Positions 8,469-20,143 of a stretch of 64,000 nucleotides of DNA are shown piece by piece. Made by a program: the position numbers and the translations under genes. Within the stretch, counting starts at the first letter, position 1. Each line of letters starts with the position of its first letter. Origin of the DNA: Pseudomonas mangrovi (GTDB lineage Bacteria > Pseudomonadota > Gammaproteobacteria > Pseudomonadales > Pseudomonadaceae); the NCBI RefSeq assembly GCF_003052585.1, contig NZ_QASN01000013.1, positions 124,001-188,000 of the forward strand, in the 5' to 3' direction. The notes beneath the pieces were generated by a model that did not search any database, was not told where the DNA came from, and was given only the letters and a program-made list of their open reading frames with translations.

Positions 8469-8933
8469 GTGAAAACCTTCGACCATCTGACCGTGATAGG
8501 CCTGCGCGAGTGGATCGCGCTGCCCGAACTGGGCATCGTCGGGCTGCGCGCGAAAATCGACACCGGCGCCAGCACCTCCAGTCTGCACGCCAGCGATATC
8601 CAGCCCTTCGAGCGCGACGGCCAACGCTGGGTGCGCTTTACCGCGCACCTGGGCACCCTCGTGCAGCGTCGCCATCGCTGCGAGACCGAGCTGGTGTCGC
8701 TGAAAACCATCCGCAGCTCCAATGGTCAGGTACAGAGTCGCTACGTGATTCGCACCAGCCTGGCGCTGGGCGATCGGGTCTGGCCGATCGAATTCACCCT
8801 GGCCTGTCGCAAAAGCATGCGCTATCGCGTACTGCTCGGTTCCAAGGCACTCATCGACGGACGCCTGGTGGTCAACCCGGCACTTCTCTATGTCCAGGAC
8901 AAACCCATCCTCACTCTTTCCGGTGCCCAATGA
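8469..8933 (+). CDS. rimB: RimB-like retropepsin-type protease (ATP-dependent zinc protease family)
   Basis: A 154-residue protein of the RimK-associated aspartic-protease-like family. The active-site loop [14 protein letters not shown] has the DTGA triad at residues 31-34, and a second hydrophobic strand motif ([11 protein letters not shown]) matches the retropepsin fold. In P. fluorescens the equivalent gene, rimB, regulates RimK glutamate-ligase activity on ribosomal protein S6. I start at GTG 8469 ([15 protein letters not shown]), preceded by TGGAG; an upstream ATG would add 18 residues without support. Its TGA overlaps the rimK ATG, so the two are translationally coupled. Confidence 0.88.
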   Translation: MKTFDHLTVIGLREWIALPELGIVGLRAKIDTGASTSSLHASDIQPFERDGQRWVRFTAHLGTLVQRRHRCETELVSLKTIRSSNGQVQSRYVIRTSLALGDRVWPIEFTLACRKSMRYRVLLGSKALIDGRLVVNPALLYVQDKPILTLSGAQ

Positions 8934-9835
8934 AGATCGCCGTCCTGTCGCGCAACCCGCGCCTGTACTCCACCCGCCGCCTGGTCGAAGCCGGCCAGCA
9001 GCGCGGGCACCAGATGCAGGTGATAGATACCTTGCGCGCCTACATGAACATCGCCAGCCACAAGCCGCAGATCCACTACCGCGGCCAGCCGCTGGAGGGT
9101 TTCGACGCGGTGATTCCGCGCATCGGCGCCTCGGTGACCTTCTACGGCTGCGCGGTACTGCGCCAGTTCGAGATGATGGGCGTGTCGCCACTCAACGAGT
9201 CGGTGGCGATCAGTCGCTCGCGTGACAAGCTGCGCTCGCTGCAGCTGCTTTCGCGCAAGGGCATCGGCCTGCCGGTGACCGGCTTCGCCCACTCCCCCGA
9301 CGACATTCCCGACCTGATCCAGATGGTCGGCGGCGCACCGCTGGTAATCAAGGTCCTGGAGGGCACCCAGGGCATCGGCGTGGTCCTGTGCGAAACCCAG
9401 AAGGCCGCCGAGTCGGTGATCGAGGCGTTCATGAGCCTGAAGCAGGACATCATGGTCCAGGAGTACATCAAGGAGGCCGGCGGTGCCGACATCCGCTGCT
9501 TCGTGGTCGGTGACAAGGTGATCGCGGCGATGAAGCGCCAGGCCAAGCCCGGCGAGTTCCGCTCCAACCTGCATCGCGGCGGCACCGCCAGTCTGATCAA
9601 GATCACCCCCGAGGAACGCTCCACGGCCATTCGCGCAGCGCGTGCGATGGGCCTGAACGTGGCCGGGGTGGACATCCTGCGCTCCAACCACGGCCCGCTG
9701 GTGATGGAGGTGAATTCCTCGCCGGGCCTGGAAGGCATCGAGACCACCACCGGCAAGGACGTCGCCGGGATGATCATCCAGTACCTGGAGAAGAATGCCT
9801 GCGTGGCGATGACCCGCACTCGCGGCAAGGGCTGA
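8930..9835 (+). CDS. rimK: RimK alpha-L-glutamate ligase acting on ribosomal protein S6
   Basis: ATP-grasp ligase of 301 residues that adds glutamates to the C-terminus of ribosomal protein S6. The start [20 protein letters not shown] is canonical. The ATP-grasp domain shows the [16 protein letters not shown] glycine loop, [20 protein letters not shown], and the metal-binding end [24 protein letters not shown] overlap with rimB indicates coupled synthesis. In Pseudomonas the rim genes affect ribosome composition and are linked to cyclic-di-GMP (published for P. fluorescens). The convergent envZ gene begins 52 bp downstream. Confidence 0.97.
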   Translation: MKIAVLSRNPRLYSTRRLVEAGQQRGHQMQVIDTLRAYMNIASHKPQIHYRGQPLEGFDAVIPRIGASVTFYGCAVLRQFEMMGVSPLNESVAISRSRDKLRSLQLLSRKGIGLPVTGFAHSPDDIPDLIQMVGGAPLVIKVLEGTQGIGVVLCETQKAAESVIEAFMSLKQDIMVQEYIKEAGGADIRCFVVGDKVIAAMKRQAKPGEFRSNLHRGGTASLIKITPEERSTAIRAARAMGLNVAGVDILRSNHGPLVMEVNSSPGLEGIETTTGKDVAGMIIQYLEKNACVAMTRTRGKG

Positions 9836-9887
9836 CCCGTTGGTTGGCAACTGGCTACGCTGCTCCGTGGCCTGAGCTAAGCAGTTC

Positions 9888-11201
9888 TCAGCTCGCGCCA
9901 CGCGGCAGCAGCAGACCCAGCGGCAGACAGACCCGCGCTTCCAGCCCGCCACCCGCGCGGTTGCGCAACTCCGCGCTGCCACCATGCAGCGCGGCGATGC
10001 GCTTGACGATCGCCAGCCCCAGTCCGGTGCCGCTGCCGCCACGGGCGCGGTCGCCGCGAATGAACGGATCGAAGATGTCGTTTAGCTCCGCCGGATCGAT
10101 GCCGACACCGCGGTCGAGCACACTGATCACCACATAGGGCGCCGCGCTGTCGGCACTCAGATGCGCCGCCACCTCGACCGCCGAACCACCGTGGCGCAGC
10201 GCGTTCTCGATCAGGTTGCTCAGCAGGCGCTTCATCGATACCCGCCGCAGTTGCAGCAGCGGCAGGTTCTCCAAGCAGATTCTCACCCGCTCACCGGTAT
10301 GATTGAAGGGCCCGACCACTTCGCTGATCAGTTCGCCCAGCTCAATCACCTCCAGCGGCTCGTCACGGCCATCGCGGATGAAGGCGAGGAACTGATCGAG
10401 GATGGCATCCATGTCCTCGATATCCCTGACCATTTCCTCGGTCAGCTCGGTATCGGTATCGAGCAGCTCCAGCGACAGGCGCAGACGTGTCAGCGGCGTG
10501 CGCAGATCGTGGGAGACCCCAGCCAGCATCAGCTCACGCTCACGCGCCGCCTGCTCGACATCCTCGGCCATCTGGTTGAAGGCGCGATACACCGCCGTCA
10601 TCTCGCTCGGGGTATCGCTCACCGGCAGGCGCACACTGCTGCCCCGGCCTAGCTGGCGGGCGGCATAGACCAGGCGCTTGAGGGGCGCGTTGAGCTGGCG
10701 GACGAAGATCCATGCCGCCGCCGTGGAAAGCAAGCCGATGCCAAGGAACCAGCCGAGCACGCTCCAGATGCGCTGGCCGCGCAGCGGATGCGGATAAAGC
10801 GGCACCCGCACCCAGTCCGGGCCGAGCGAGGGGGCCAGCACCCAGAGCGCCGGCGGGCTGCTGGCCCGCACACGCACCTGGGTGTCCTCACCCAGCTCGG
10901 ACTGCATCTGGCGCTGGAATATCTCGCTGTAGGGCCAGTGCTGCTCACTGGCCGGCACGCTATCTGCCGGCACCCGCACCAGGTCCGCCGCGCGGGCGAT
11001 CTCGTCGCGATCCTCGGGATCGGCCGCCCAGTAGGCCCGCAGGGTCAGCGCGGCGCCGTGGCTGTACTGGCGATCGACCAGCACGTCCTCGTTGGCCATC
11101 AGGTAGACCAGCGTCAACGCCTTGGAGAACAGCACCACCACCAGTACCAGCCAGAGCGTGCGGGCAAAGAAGCTTTGCGGGAACCACAGCGGGGTTTTCA
11201 T
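9888..11201 (-). CDS. envZ: EnvZ/AmgS-type sensor histidine kinase
   Basis: Membrane sensor kinase, 437 residues: TM1 at about 14-35, a periplasmic region 36-145, TM2 at 146-167, HAMP 168-220, dimerization box LAGVSHDLRTPLTRLRL with phosphoacceptor H231, and HATPase_c with N box (NLIENALRHG), G1 (DRGVGID) and G2 (GSGTGLGLAIVKRI). It phosphorylates the OmpR-like regulator encoded upstream. In P. aeruginosa the equivalent pair AmgRS protects against aminoglycoside-induced membrane damage. Here its start overlaps by ATGA the stop of a small membrane-protein gene, unlike the direct regulator-kinase adjacency I recall for PAO1. Confidence 0.95.
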   Translation of the reverse strand: MKTPLWFPQSFFARTLWLVLVVVLFSKALTLVYLMANEDVLVDRQYSHGAALTLRAYWAADPEDRDEIARAADLVRVPADSVPASEQHWPYSEIFQRQMQSELGEDTQVRVRASSPPALWVLAPSLGPDWVRVPLYPHPLRGQRIWSVLGWFLGIGLLSTAAAWIFVRQLNAPLKRLVYAARQLGRGSSVRLPVSDTPSEMTAVYRAFNQMAEDVEQAARERELMLAGVSHDLRTPLTRLRLSLELLDTDTELTEEMVRDIEDMDAILDQFLAFIRDGRDEPLEVIELGELISEVVGPFNHTGERVRICLENLPLLQLRRVSMKRLLSNLIENALRHGGSAVEVAAHLSADSAAPYVVISVLDRGVGIDPAELNDIFDPFIRGDRARGGSGTGLGLAIVKRIAALHGGSAELRNRAGGGLEARVCLPLGLLLPRGAS

Positions 11202-11641
11202 CGAACGTGCCCTTGACGCTCAGAGAGGTGGCGTGACCACAGGCCTTGGCCTGCCAGCGACAGGCCGAAGCCTGCCAGTGCGCACGATTGCAGAAGCAGG
11301 AAGCGATAGGGATGGGACCAGGAAGCAAAGGGATTGGCCAGCAAGGTCAACAGCACGGCGAATGCCCCCCAGGCAAGCACGGCCAGGTGCACGCGCCGGG
11401 CAGGCCAGGAGATGGCCGCGACGTTGAACATCAGCAGCAGGATCGCGAAAGCATAGAAGGCAAGCTGCACCGTCAGCCCCCAGCCGACACCCCCGCGCAG
11501 ACTGCGGCCAAGTTCGACCGCCACGCTCACGGCGAGGTCATGCAGCCCCACGAATAGCAGAAAGCCCGACGCACTGAGCAGCAGGGCCGGCACCAAGGCC
11601 AGGCAGAGCCGCCTCACTCCCGGCGCATCACTTGTTGCCAT
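11198..11641 (-). CDS. four-helix membrane protein of unknown function coupled between ompR and envZ
   Basis: A 147-residue hydrophobic protein with about four membrane segments (about residues 10-32, 50-73, 80-101 and 112-132). I do not recognise the family. It overlaps the ompR stop by 14 bp and the envZ start by 4 bp, so all three genes must be cotranscribed and translationally coupled. The start ATG is embedded in the last codons of ompR; a later GTG is possible. Context suggests an accessory or modulator of the two-component system, such as a third component acting on EnvZ in the membrane. That is inference from position only. Confidence 0.8.
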   Translation of the reverse strand: MATSDAPGVRRLCLALVPALLLSASGFLLFVGLHDLAVSVAVELGRSLRGGVGWGLTVQLAFYAFAILLLMFNVAAISWPARRVHLAVLAWGAFAVLLTLLANPFASWSHPYRFLLLQSCALAGFGLSLAGQGLWSRHLSERQGHVR

Positions 11642-12362
11642 CCGGCACGAACACGTAGCCCACGCCCCAGACGGTCTGGATATAGCGCGGTTTGGACGGG
11701 TCGGGTTCGATCATTCGACGCAGGCGGGAAATCTGCACATCGATGGAGCGCTCCAGCGCATCCCACTCGCGGCCGCGCGCCAGGTTCATCAGCTTGTCGC
11801 GGGTCAGCGGCTCACGCGCGTGCTGCACCAGCGCCTTGAGCACGGCGAACTCTCCGGTGGTGAGCATGTTGACCTCATCGCCCCTCTTCAGCTCGCGGGT
11901 CGCCAGCGACAGCTGGTACTCGCCGAAGGTCACCACCTCGTCCTCGCTGCCCGGCGCGCCCGGCACCTGCGGCAGCTGCCGGCGCAGCACGGCGCGGATA
12001 CGCGCCAGCAACTCGCGCGGATTGAACGGCTTGGCCAGGTAGTCGTCGGCGCCCTGCTCCAGCCCCTGTATCCGGCTGGCCTCGTCGCCCTTGGCGGTGA
12101 GCATGATGATCGGCACCTGGTTGTTGCCGTCGCGCAGGCGCCGACAGACCGAAAGACCATCCTCGCCGGGCAGCATCAGGTCGAGCACGACCAGATTGAA
12201 CAGCTCGCGCGCCAGCAGGCGGTCCATCTGCTCGGCATTCTCCACCGCGCGTACGCGGTAACCCTGTTCATCGAGGAAACGCTCGAGCAGGCGACGCAGC
12301 CGCGCGTCGTCGTCGACGATGAGGATCTTCTCGCCTTCATTGCTGGCAACAGTGCTGCTCAT
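11628..12362 (-). CDS. ompR: OmpR/AmgR-type response regulator
   Basis: A 244-residue response regulator. The receiver domain (about 12-125) has the acidic pocket DDD at 17-19, phosphoacceptor D61 (VVLDLMLPGEDG), the conserved T in MLTAKGD, and K in LAKPFNPREL. The C-terminal winged helix (about 140-240) is of OmpR type: LTTGEFAVLKALV, ERSIDVQISRLRR, YIQTVWGVGYVF. It pairs with the downstream envZ-type kinase. In P. aeruginosa the homologue is AmgR, which controls the envelope-stress response to aminoglycosides. It heads a three-gene operon with an extra membrane-protein gene in second place. Confidence 0.96.
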   Translation of the reverse strand: MSSTVASNEGEKILIVDDDARLRRLLERFLDEQGYRVRAVENAEQMDRLLARELFNLVVLDLMLPGEDGLSVCRRLRDGNNQVPIIMLTAKGDEASRIQGLEQGADDYLAKPFNPRELLARIRAVLRRQLPQVPGAPGSEDEVVTFGEYQLSLATRELKRGDEVNMLTTGEFAVLKALVQHAREPLTRDKLMNLARGREWDALERSIDVQISRLRRMIEPDPSKPRYIQTVWGVGYVFVPDGNK

Positions 12363-12493
12363 GGAACCTCCGAAGCGGGTAGCGGCGCATTATGACCCAG
12401 CCCCCAAGGGCGGCATGCCGGGCATTGTTAGCAGATTTTTCGCCTGCTCGGCGCGGCAGCGCCAGCGTACGCCTGAGCGCCGACGCTTTCCCC

Positions 12494-12499
12494 TATAAT
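12494..12499 (+). promoter_or_regulatory. perfect TATAAT, probable -10 of tex
   Basis: TATAAT lies 55 nt before the tex start codon, in the 191-bp gap divergent from ompR. No good -35 hexamer stands 16-18 bp upstream, so the assignment rests on the -10 alone. Confidence 0.4.
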
Positions 12500-12553
12500 C
12501 GCCCGCTTCGCGCAGGCACGTCCTGCTGGTTATCCGTCAGACCAGGTAGTTTC

Positions 12554-14887
<2,334 letters not shown>

Positions 14888-14929
14888 GCCAGCCGCGCCC
14901 CGCCGGGGCGCAGCGCAACCGGAGGCCGC

Positions 14930-15313
14930 ATGGACCTACCCGAAGGATTCCACACCAGCACCTTCAGCCAGACCCTGGGCTGTCGGATCATCAAGGTCGG
15001 CGACGGCACTGCGCGGGTCGCGCTGGCACTGCAGCCGCACCTGCACAATCGCGCCGGCCAGCTGCACGGCGGCGCGATCTTCAGCATGGTCGACATCGCC
15101 ATGGGCCTGGCCTGCTCCAGCAGTCACGGTTTCGAGCAGCGCAGCGTCACCCTGGAGTGCAAGATCAACTACCTGCGCGGCGTCGCCGACGGCGAGGTAG
15201 AGTGCCAGGCACGGGTGATCCACGCCGGGCGCCGGACCCTGGTGGTGGAGGCCGATGTGCTCCAGGGCGACAAGCTCGTGGCCAAGGCTCAAGGCACCTT
15301 CGCCTGCGTCTGA
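14930..15313 (+). CDS. PaaI-type hot-dog thioesterase
   Basis: A 127-residue single hot-dog domain hydrolysing acyl- or aryl-CoA thioesters. The catalytic/substrate region reads NRAGQLHGGAIFSMVDIAMG, with the typical HGG motif and following Asp; a downstream strand TLECKINYLRGVADGEVECQ fits the family. The ATG is preceded by CGGAGG. It sits between tex and gshA on the same strand, as in PAO1. The substrate cannot be read from sequence. Confidence 0.92.
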   Translation: MDLPEGFHTSTFSQTLGCRIIKVGDGTARVALALQPHLHNRAGQLHGGAIFSMVDIAMGLACSSSHGFEQRSVTLECKINYLRGVADGEVECQARVIHAGRRTLVVEADVLQGDKLVAKAQGTFACV

Positions 15314-15379
15314 GCCGCCCTTGCAGAATCCCTGTGGCGCCCCCATATCCGCGCAATCGACGCGTGAAGGAATGCAATC

Positions 15380-16963
15380 TTGAGCGACCTGTTCTCCCGC
15401 CGCCTGGCTCTGCTCAGCAACCCGGCCAACCTTCCGCTTCTGACCGAATGCCTGCACGGCATCGAGCGTGAAGGCCTGCGCGTTACCCCCGAGGGCGCGC
15501 TGGCACAGACCCCGCACCCGGCAGCACTGGGCGCGGCACTCACCCATCCGCAGATCACTACCGACTACTCGGAAGCGCTGCTGGAGTTCATCACCGGGGC
15601 GCACACGGACCCGGCGCAGACCCTCGACGAGCTGGCGCTGATCCACTCCTTCGCCAGCTCGCGACTGCAGCAGGAGATGCTCTGGAGCGCCTCGATGCCC
15701 TGTGCCCTGCCGGACGAGCAGGACATCCCCATCGCCCGCTACGGCAGCTCCAACATCGGGCGACTGAAGTACGTCTATCGTCAGGGCCTGGCCCTGCGCT
15801 ACGGCAAGACCATGCAGTGCATCGCCGGCATCCACTACAACTTCTCCCTGCCCGAGCGGCTCTGGCCGCTGCTGCAGCTGGCCGAGGGCGATGTGGATAC
15901 CCCGCGCGATTACCAGTCACGCCGCTATATCGCACTGATCCGCAACTTCCGTCGCTACAGCTGGCTGCTGATGTACCTGTTCGGCGCCTCCCCCGCGCTG
16001 GATGCCGGCTTCCTCCGCGGCCGCCCGCACCAGCTGCAGCAGCTCGACGACAAGACCCTCTACCTGCCCTGGGCGACCAGCCTGCGCATGAGCGACCTGG
16101 GCTACCAGAGCAACGCCCAGGCCGGCCTTACGCCCTGCTATAACGACCTCACCAGCTATACCGACAGCCTGCGCCAGGCGGTGTCCACGCCCTATGCCCC
16201 CTACGTGGAGATCGGCACCCAGCGCGATGGCGAGTGGCTGCAGTTGAACAGCAACATCCTGCAGATCGAAAACGAGTACTACTCGAGCATCCGCCCCAAG
16301 CGCGTGACCCACAGCGGCGAACGGCCGATCCAGGCACTGGTGGCGCGTGGCGTGCAGTACGTCGAAGTGCGCTGCCTGGACATCGATCCTTTCCTGCCGC
16401 TGGGCATCGACCTGACCAGCGCGCGTTTCCTCGACGCCTTCCTGCTCTACTGCGCGCTGCAGGACAGCCCGCAGCTCAGCGCGCGGGAATGTCCGGACTG
16501 CACCGAGAACTTCCTCGCGGTGGTCAACCAGGGGCGCAAGCCCGGCCTGCAGCTGCAGCGCCTGGGCGAACCGGTCGAGCTGACCCGCTGGGGCCTTGAG
16601 CTGCTCGACGGCATCGAGCGCAGCGCCGAGCTGCTGGACCGCGCCCAGGGCGGCCAGGCCCACGTCGCCGCCCTCCAGGCCCAGCGCGAAAAACTCCTGG
16701 ATGTCGGGTTGACGCCTTCTGCACGCGTCCTCGCCGCGCTGCGCGAGAACGCCGAGAGCTTCACCGAGTTCGCCCTGCGGATGAGCCGCCAGCACCAGGC
16801 CGGCTTTGCCGCCGCGCAATTGAGTACGGCCCAGCAGGCGAGCTTCGATGCCAGCGTGCAGGCTTCGCTGCACGAGCAGCAGATGATGGAAGCGCAGCCC
16901 CAGGAAGACTTCGCCAGTTTCGTCGCGGCCTACCAGGCGAGCATCCAGAACCCCTCGGCGTGA
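15380..16963 (+). CDS. gshA: glutamate-cysteine ligase
   Basis: ATP-dependent ligation of L-glutamate and L-cysteine, the first and controlling step of glutathione synthesis; cytoplasmic. The 527-residue protein fits the gammaproteobacterial GshA family (about 520 residues): [11 protein letters not shown] at the N-terminus supplies metal-binding Glu residues, followed by [13 protein letters not shown] and [10 protein letters not shown]. It begins with TTG, supported by AAGGA 8 nt upstream and by family length. The gene is alone in its stretch and a small RMF-like gene follows after 180 bp. Confidence 0.96.
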   Translation: MSDLFSRRLALLSNPANLPLLTECLHGIEREGLRVTPEGALAQTPHPAALGAALTHPQITTDYSEALLEFITGAHTDPAQTLDELALIHSFASSRLQQEMLWSASMPCALPDEQDIPIARYGSSNIGRLKYVYRQGLALRYGKTMQCIAGIHYNFSLPERLWPLLQLAEGDVDTPRDYQSRRYIALIRNFRRYSWLLMYLFGASPALDAGFLRGRPHQLQQLDDKTLYLPWATSLRMSDLGYQSNAQAGLTPCYNDLTSYTDSLRQAVSTPYAPYVEIGTQRDGEWLQLNSNILQIENEYYSSIRPKRVTHSGERPIQALVARGVQYVEVRCLDIDPFLPLGIDLTSARFLDAFLLYCALQDSPQLSARECPDCTENFLAVVNQGRKPGLQLQRLGEPVELTRWGLELLDGIERSAELLDRAQGGQAHVAALQAQREKLLDVGLTPSARVLAALRENAESFTEFALRMSRQHQAGFAAAQLSTAQQASFDASVQASLHEQQMMEAQPQEDFASFVAAYQASIQNPSA

Positions 16964-17143
16964 TGGCGCTCGCGGCTTGCGACAGGCGGTCGCAAGCCGC
17001 GGAGAAAGTCGGTTTTCAGGCGTTCCCAGGCCAAGTACGTCACAAAAATGCCGGCCAAAGCCGCTAGGCGTCGACTGCGTCCGGTTACATCCGCCAGGCG
17101 CGGTCTAGGATGAATGCATCCTGGATGAGCGCGAGTCGACGCC

Positions 17144-17344
17144 ATGCCGCGAAATCACCATAACCTCGAGCACCCGTGGAGCCTGGAAAGCCTGAACAAG
17201 GCCTACCAGCAGGGCTACATGGCCGGCCTGACCGGCAGCCAGCGCAACCAGCAGCCGTATCCTGCCGAAGTTCCGGCGGCGGCCTGGGAAGCGGGCTGGG
17301 ATGACGGCAACGAGCAGATGCGCCTGCAGCAACGCAGTGCCTGA
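17144..17344 (+). CDS. small protein resembling ribosome modulation factor (RMF family)
   Basis: A 66-residue protein. The core LNKAYQQGYMAGLTGSQRNQ, then PYPAEVPAAAWEAGWDDG, follows the RMF pattern of A-x-x-x-GY-x-AG-x-x-G, P-Y and W-x-x-GW. E. coli RMF converts 70S ribosomes to inactive 100S dimers in stationary phase. This one lacks the very basic N-terminus of classical RMF, and Pseudomonas normally has a canonical rmf elsewhere, so this is probably a paralogue with diverged function. A strong terminator follows directly. No clear ribosome-binding site is visible, so ATG 17144 rests on the reading frame. Confidence 0.75.
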   Translation: MPRNHHNLEHPWSLESLNKAYQQGYMAGLTGSQRNQQPYPAEVPAAAWEAGWDDGNEQMRLQQRSA

Positions 17345-17365
17345 ATGCCCGCCCGCCGCACAAAG

Positions 17366-17399
17366 AAATCCCCCGCCCGGGTGACCCGGCGGGGGATTT
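17366..17399. terminator. bidirectional rho-independent terminator
   Basis: AAATCCCCCGCC and GGCGGGGGATTT form a 12-bp stem; the loop itself can pair GGGT with ACCC. T residues follow on both strands. It lies between the convergent RMF-like gene and argA. Confidence 0.9.
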
Positions 17400-17509
17400 T
17401 CGTTTTACCGTCTCGCGTGGCGGACCGCTGGAGCGGCCTGATCGACCGAACCAGGCCCACTGTACGCGGGCCGCGGAACGTCGCCAAAGACCGATCTCGC
17501 AGGCCGGCG

Positions 17510-18808
17510 TTAAAGCGCCTTCTCGAAGATCTTCGAATTGCGCTGGTAGTTGTAGAAGGAGGCGCGCGCCGCCGGTAGGCGCTCCACCCCGCTGGCGACG
17601 AAGCCTCGCTCCTGAAACCAGTGCGCGGTACGCGTGGTGAGCACGAACAGAGTCTTCAGCCCCAGCGCCCGCGCCCGTCCCTCGATGCGCTCGAGCAACT
17701 CGTCACCGCGACCGCCATGGCGGTATTCGGGGTTCACCGCCATGCAGGCCAGCTCGCCGGCATCCGAATCGGCGATCGGATAGAGCGCCGCGCAGGCGAT
17801 GATCATGCCGTCGCGCTCGACCACGCTGAACTGGGTGATCTCGCGTTCGAGCACTTCCCGCGAGCGACGCACCAGGATGCCCTGATCCTCCAGCGGCGTG
17901 ATCAGCTCGATCAGCCCGCCGACATCCTCGATGCTCGCCTCGCGCACCAGCTCGAACTGCTCCTGGTCGACCAGGGTGCCGCCGCCGTCGCGGGTGAACA
18001 GCTCGGTGAGCAACGCGCCATTCTCCGCGTAGCTGACGATGTGGCTGCGCCGCACACCACCGCGGCAGGCGTCGGCGGCGGCCTCCAGCAGTTCCGCCTG
18101 GTAGTCCGAGCCGAGTCGGCGCATATGTTGCGGCACCTGCTGCGGACGCAACTCGCGGATCAGCCGGCCGTCCTCACCGAGCAGACCGGGCTGCTCGCCG
18201 TAGAGCACCAGCTTGTCGGCGGCCAGGTCGATGGCGGCACGGGTCGCCACGTCCTCGCAGGCAAGGTTGAAGATCTCGCCCGTCGGTGAATAGCCCAGCG
18301 ACGACAGCAGCACGATGCTGCGCTCGTCGAGCAGCCGACCGATGCCCTTGCGATCGATACGTCGCACCTCGCCGGTGTGATGGAAGTCGACGCCATCGAC
18401 CACGCCGATCGGCCGCGCGGTGACGAAGTTGCCGCCACTGACACGCAGCCGTGCGCCCTGCATCGGCGAGGCGGCCATGTCCATCGACAGGCGTGCCTCG
18501 ATGGCGATGCGCAGGTGGCCGACGGCATCGATCACGCACTCCAGGGTCGGCCCGTCGGTGATCCGCAAGCCGCGGTGAAAGCGCGGTTGCAGCCCGCGCG
18601 CGCCAAGCCGTGCTTCGATCTGCGGGCGCGAACCATGCACCAGCACCAGACGCACGCCCAGGCTGTGCAACAGCACCAGGTCGTGGATGATGTTGCCGAA
18701 GTTGGGATGCTCGACCCCCTCGCCCGGCAGCATGACCACGAAGGTGCGCTCGCGGTGCGAGTTGATGTAGGGCGAAGCGTGGCGGAGCCAGTTGACGTAG
18801 TCGTGCAT
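17510..18808 (-). CDS. argA: N-acetylglutamate synthase
   Basis: Transfers acetyl from acetyl-CoA to L-glutamate, the first step of arginine biosynthesis; feedback-inhibited by arginine in Pseudomonas. The 432-residue protein has an N-terminal amino-acid-kinase-like domain (about 1-285; VLVHGSRPQIEARL, IVLLSSLGYSPTGEIFNL) and a C-terminal GNAT acetyltransferase domain (about 290-432; ELACMAVNPEYRHGGRGDEL, the acetyl-CoA P-loop). Start at MHDYVNWLRHASPY gives the expected length. argE follows upstream on the same strand with a 92-bp gap. Confidence 0.97.
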   Translation of the reverse strand: MHDYVNWLRHASPYINSHRERTFVVMLPGEGVEHPNFGNIIHDLVLLHSLGVRLVLVHGSRPQIEARLGARGLQPRFHRGLRITDGPTLECVIDAVGHLRIAIEARLSMDMAASPMQGARLRVSGGNFVTARPIGVVDGVDFHHTGEVRRIDRKGIGRLLDERSIVLLSSLGYSPTGEIFNLACEDVATRAAIDLAADKLVLYGEQPGLLGEDGRLIRELRPQQVPQHMRRLGSDYQAELLEAAADACRGGVRRSHIVSYAENGALLTELFTRDGGGTLVDQEQFELVREASIEDVGGLIELITPLEDQGILVRRSREVLEREITQFSVVERDGMIIACAALYPIADSDAGELACMAVNPEYRHGGRGDELLERIEGRARALGLKTLFVLTTRTAHWFQERGFVASGVERLPAARASFYNYQRNSKIFEKAL

Positions 18809-18900
18809 GCGCAATCCGTGTATCGGGTTCTTGTTGGTTCATCGCCAGCGGCGCAGTGCCGGGCGTGTCGCCAGGTGCTGATGGATCTGCCGCTGGCTGG

Positions 18901-20085
18901 TCAGTCGCTGCCGGTCGAGCCTGTATCCGCCGCGATGCTGGCCGGCCCCAGGCAGTAGTGCCCGATCAGCTCACGCAGCAGCCGGACCGTCGGGTCGATT
19001 CGGGCACAGTCCAGATACTCGCCAGGCTGATGGGCACAGTCGATATCACCAGGGCCCAGCACCAGGGTCTCGCAGCCAAGCTGCTGAAGATACGGCGCTT
19101 CGGTGCCGAAGGCCACCGCGCCGGCAGCATGCCCGGTCAGGCGCTCGGCAACCCGCACCAGCTCGCAGTCGGCGCTCTGCTCGAAGGGCGGCACGCCGTC
19201 GAACAGCGGCGCATAGTCGATCTGCACGCGATGCTGCTCGGCCAGTGGCGCCAGCTTTGCGCGGATGGCCGCACGCAGGTGCTCCTCGGCCATGCCCGGC
19301 AGAGGCCGCAGGTCGAACTCCAGCGAGCATTGCCCGCAGATCCGGTTGGGGTTGTCGCCGCCGTGGATGCAGCCGAAGTTCAGCGTCGGCTGCGGAACGC
19401 CGAACTGCGGATTGTTGTACTCGCGCTGCCACTGGGCGCGCAGACCACGCAGCGCGGTCATGACGTCCTGCATGGCCTCCAGCGCGCTGCGCCCAAGGGA
19501 TGGATCGGAGGAATGGCCGCTCTGGCCGAGGATGTCGATGCGCTCCATCATCACACCCTTGTGCAGGCGCATCGGCCGCAGCCCGGTCGGCTCGCCGATC
19601 ACCGCGGCACGCCCCAACGGACGCCCGGCGGCGGCCAGCGCACGCGCACCGCTCATCGAGCTTTCCTCATCGCAGGTGGCAAGGATCAGTAGCGGCTGGC
19701 GAAACGGCTGATCCAGCAGACCGCGCACCGCCTCGATCGCCAGGGCGAAGAAGCCCTTCATGTCGCAACTACCCAGCCCGACCCAGCGGCCATCGACCTC
19801 TGTCAGACGCAAGGGATCGCTGTTCCAGAGCGCAGCGTCGAAGGGCACGGTATCGGTGTGTCCGGCCAGCACCAGGCCGCCGGGACCGCTGCCGTAGCTG
19901 GCCAGCAGATTGGCCTTGCCGGGGGCAACCCGCTGGATATCGCAATTGAATCCCAGATCGCCCAGCCAACTGGCCAGCAGGTTGACCACTGGCAGATTGG
20001 ATTGATCCCAGCCTGGCTGGGTACAGCTCACCGAGGGCGTGGCGATCAGCGCGGCGAACTGCTCTCTGAAGGATGGCAAGGGCAT
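18901..20085 (-). CDS. argE: N-acetylornithine deacetylase
   Basis: M20-family metallopeptidase that removes acetyl from N-acetylornithine, or supports ornithine formation. At 394 residues: metal ligands in LVLAGHTDTVPFD, GLGSCDMKGFFA (Asp ligand) and ATCDEESSMSGA (catalytic Glu-Glu), a dimerization lid domain at about 180-290, and a final His in DIDCAHQPGEYL. Start MPLPSFREQF is preceded by GGAGA. It lies upstream of argA, same strand. Pseudomonads mainly recycle acetyl via ArgJ, so argE here may be auxiliary (family knowledge). Confidence 0.94.
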   Translation of the reverse strand: MPLPSFREQFAALIATPSVSCTQPGWDQSNLPVVNLLASWLGDLGFNCDIQRVAPGKANLLASYGSGPGGLVLAGHTDTVPFDAALWNSDPLRLTEVDGRWVGLGSCDMKGFFALAIEAVRGLLDQPFRQPLLILATCDEESSMSGARALAAAGRPLGRAAVIGEPTGLRPMRLHKGVMMERIDILGQSGHSSDPSLGRSALEAMQDVMTALRGLRAQWQREYNNPQFGVPQPTLNFGCIHGGDNPNRICGQCSLEFDLRPLPGMAEEHLRAAIRAKLAPLAEQHRVQIDYAPLFDGVPPFEQSADCELVRVAERLTGHAAGAVAFGTEAPYLQQLGCETLVLGPGDIDCAHQPGEYLDCARIDPTVRLLRELIGHYCLGPASIAADTGSTGSD

Positions 20086-20143
20086 CGGCGGCTCTCCGGG
20101 AGGGTGGCCCATGATAGGACCACACCCCAGCGGAGAAAACCGC

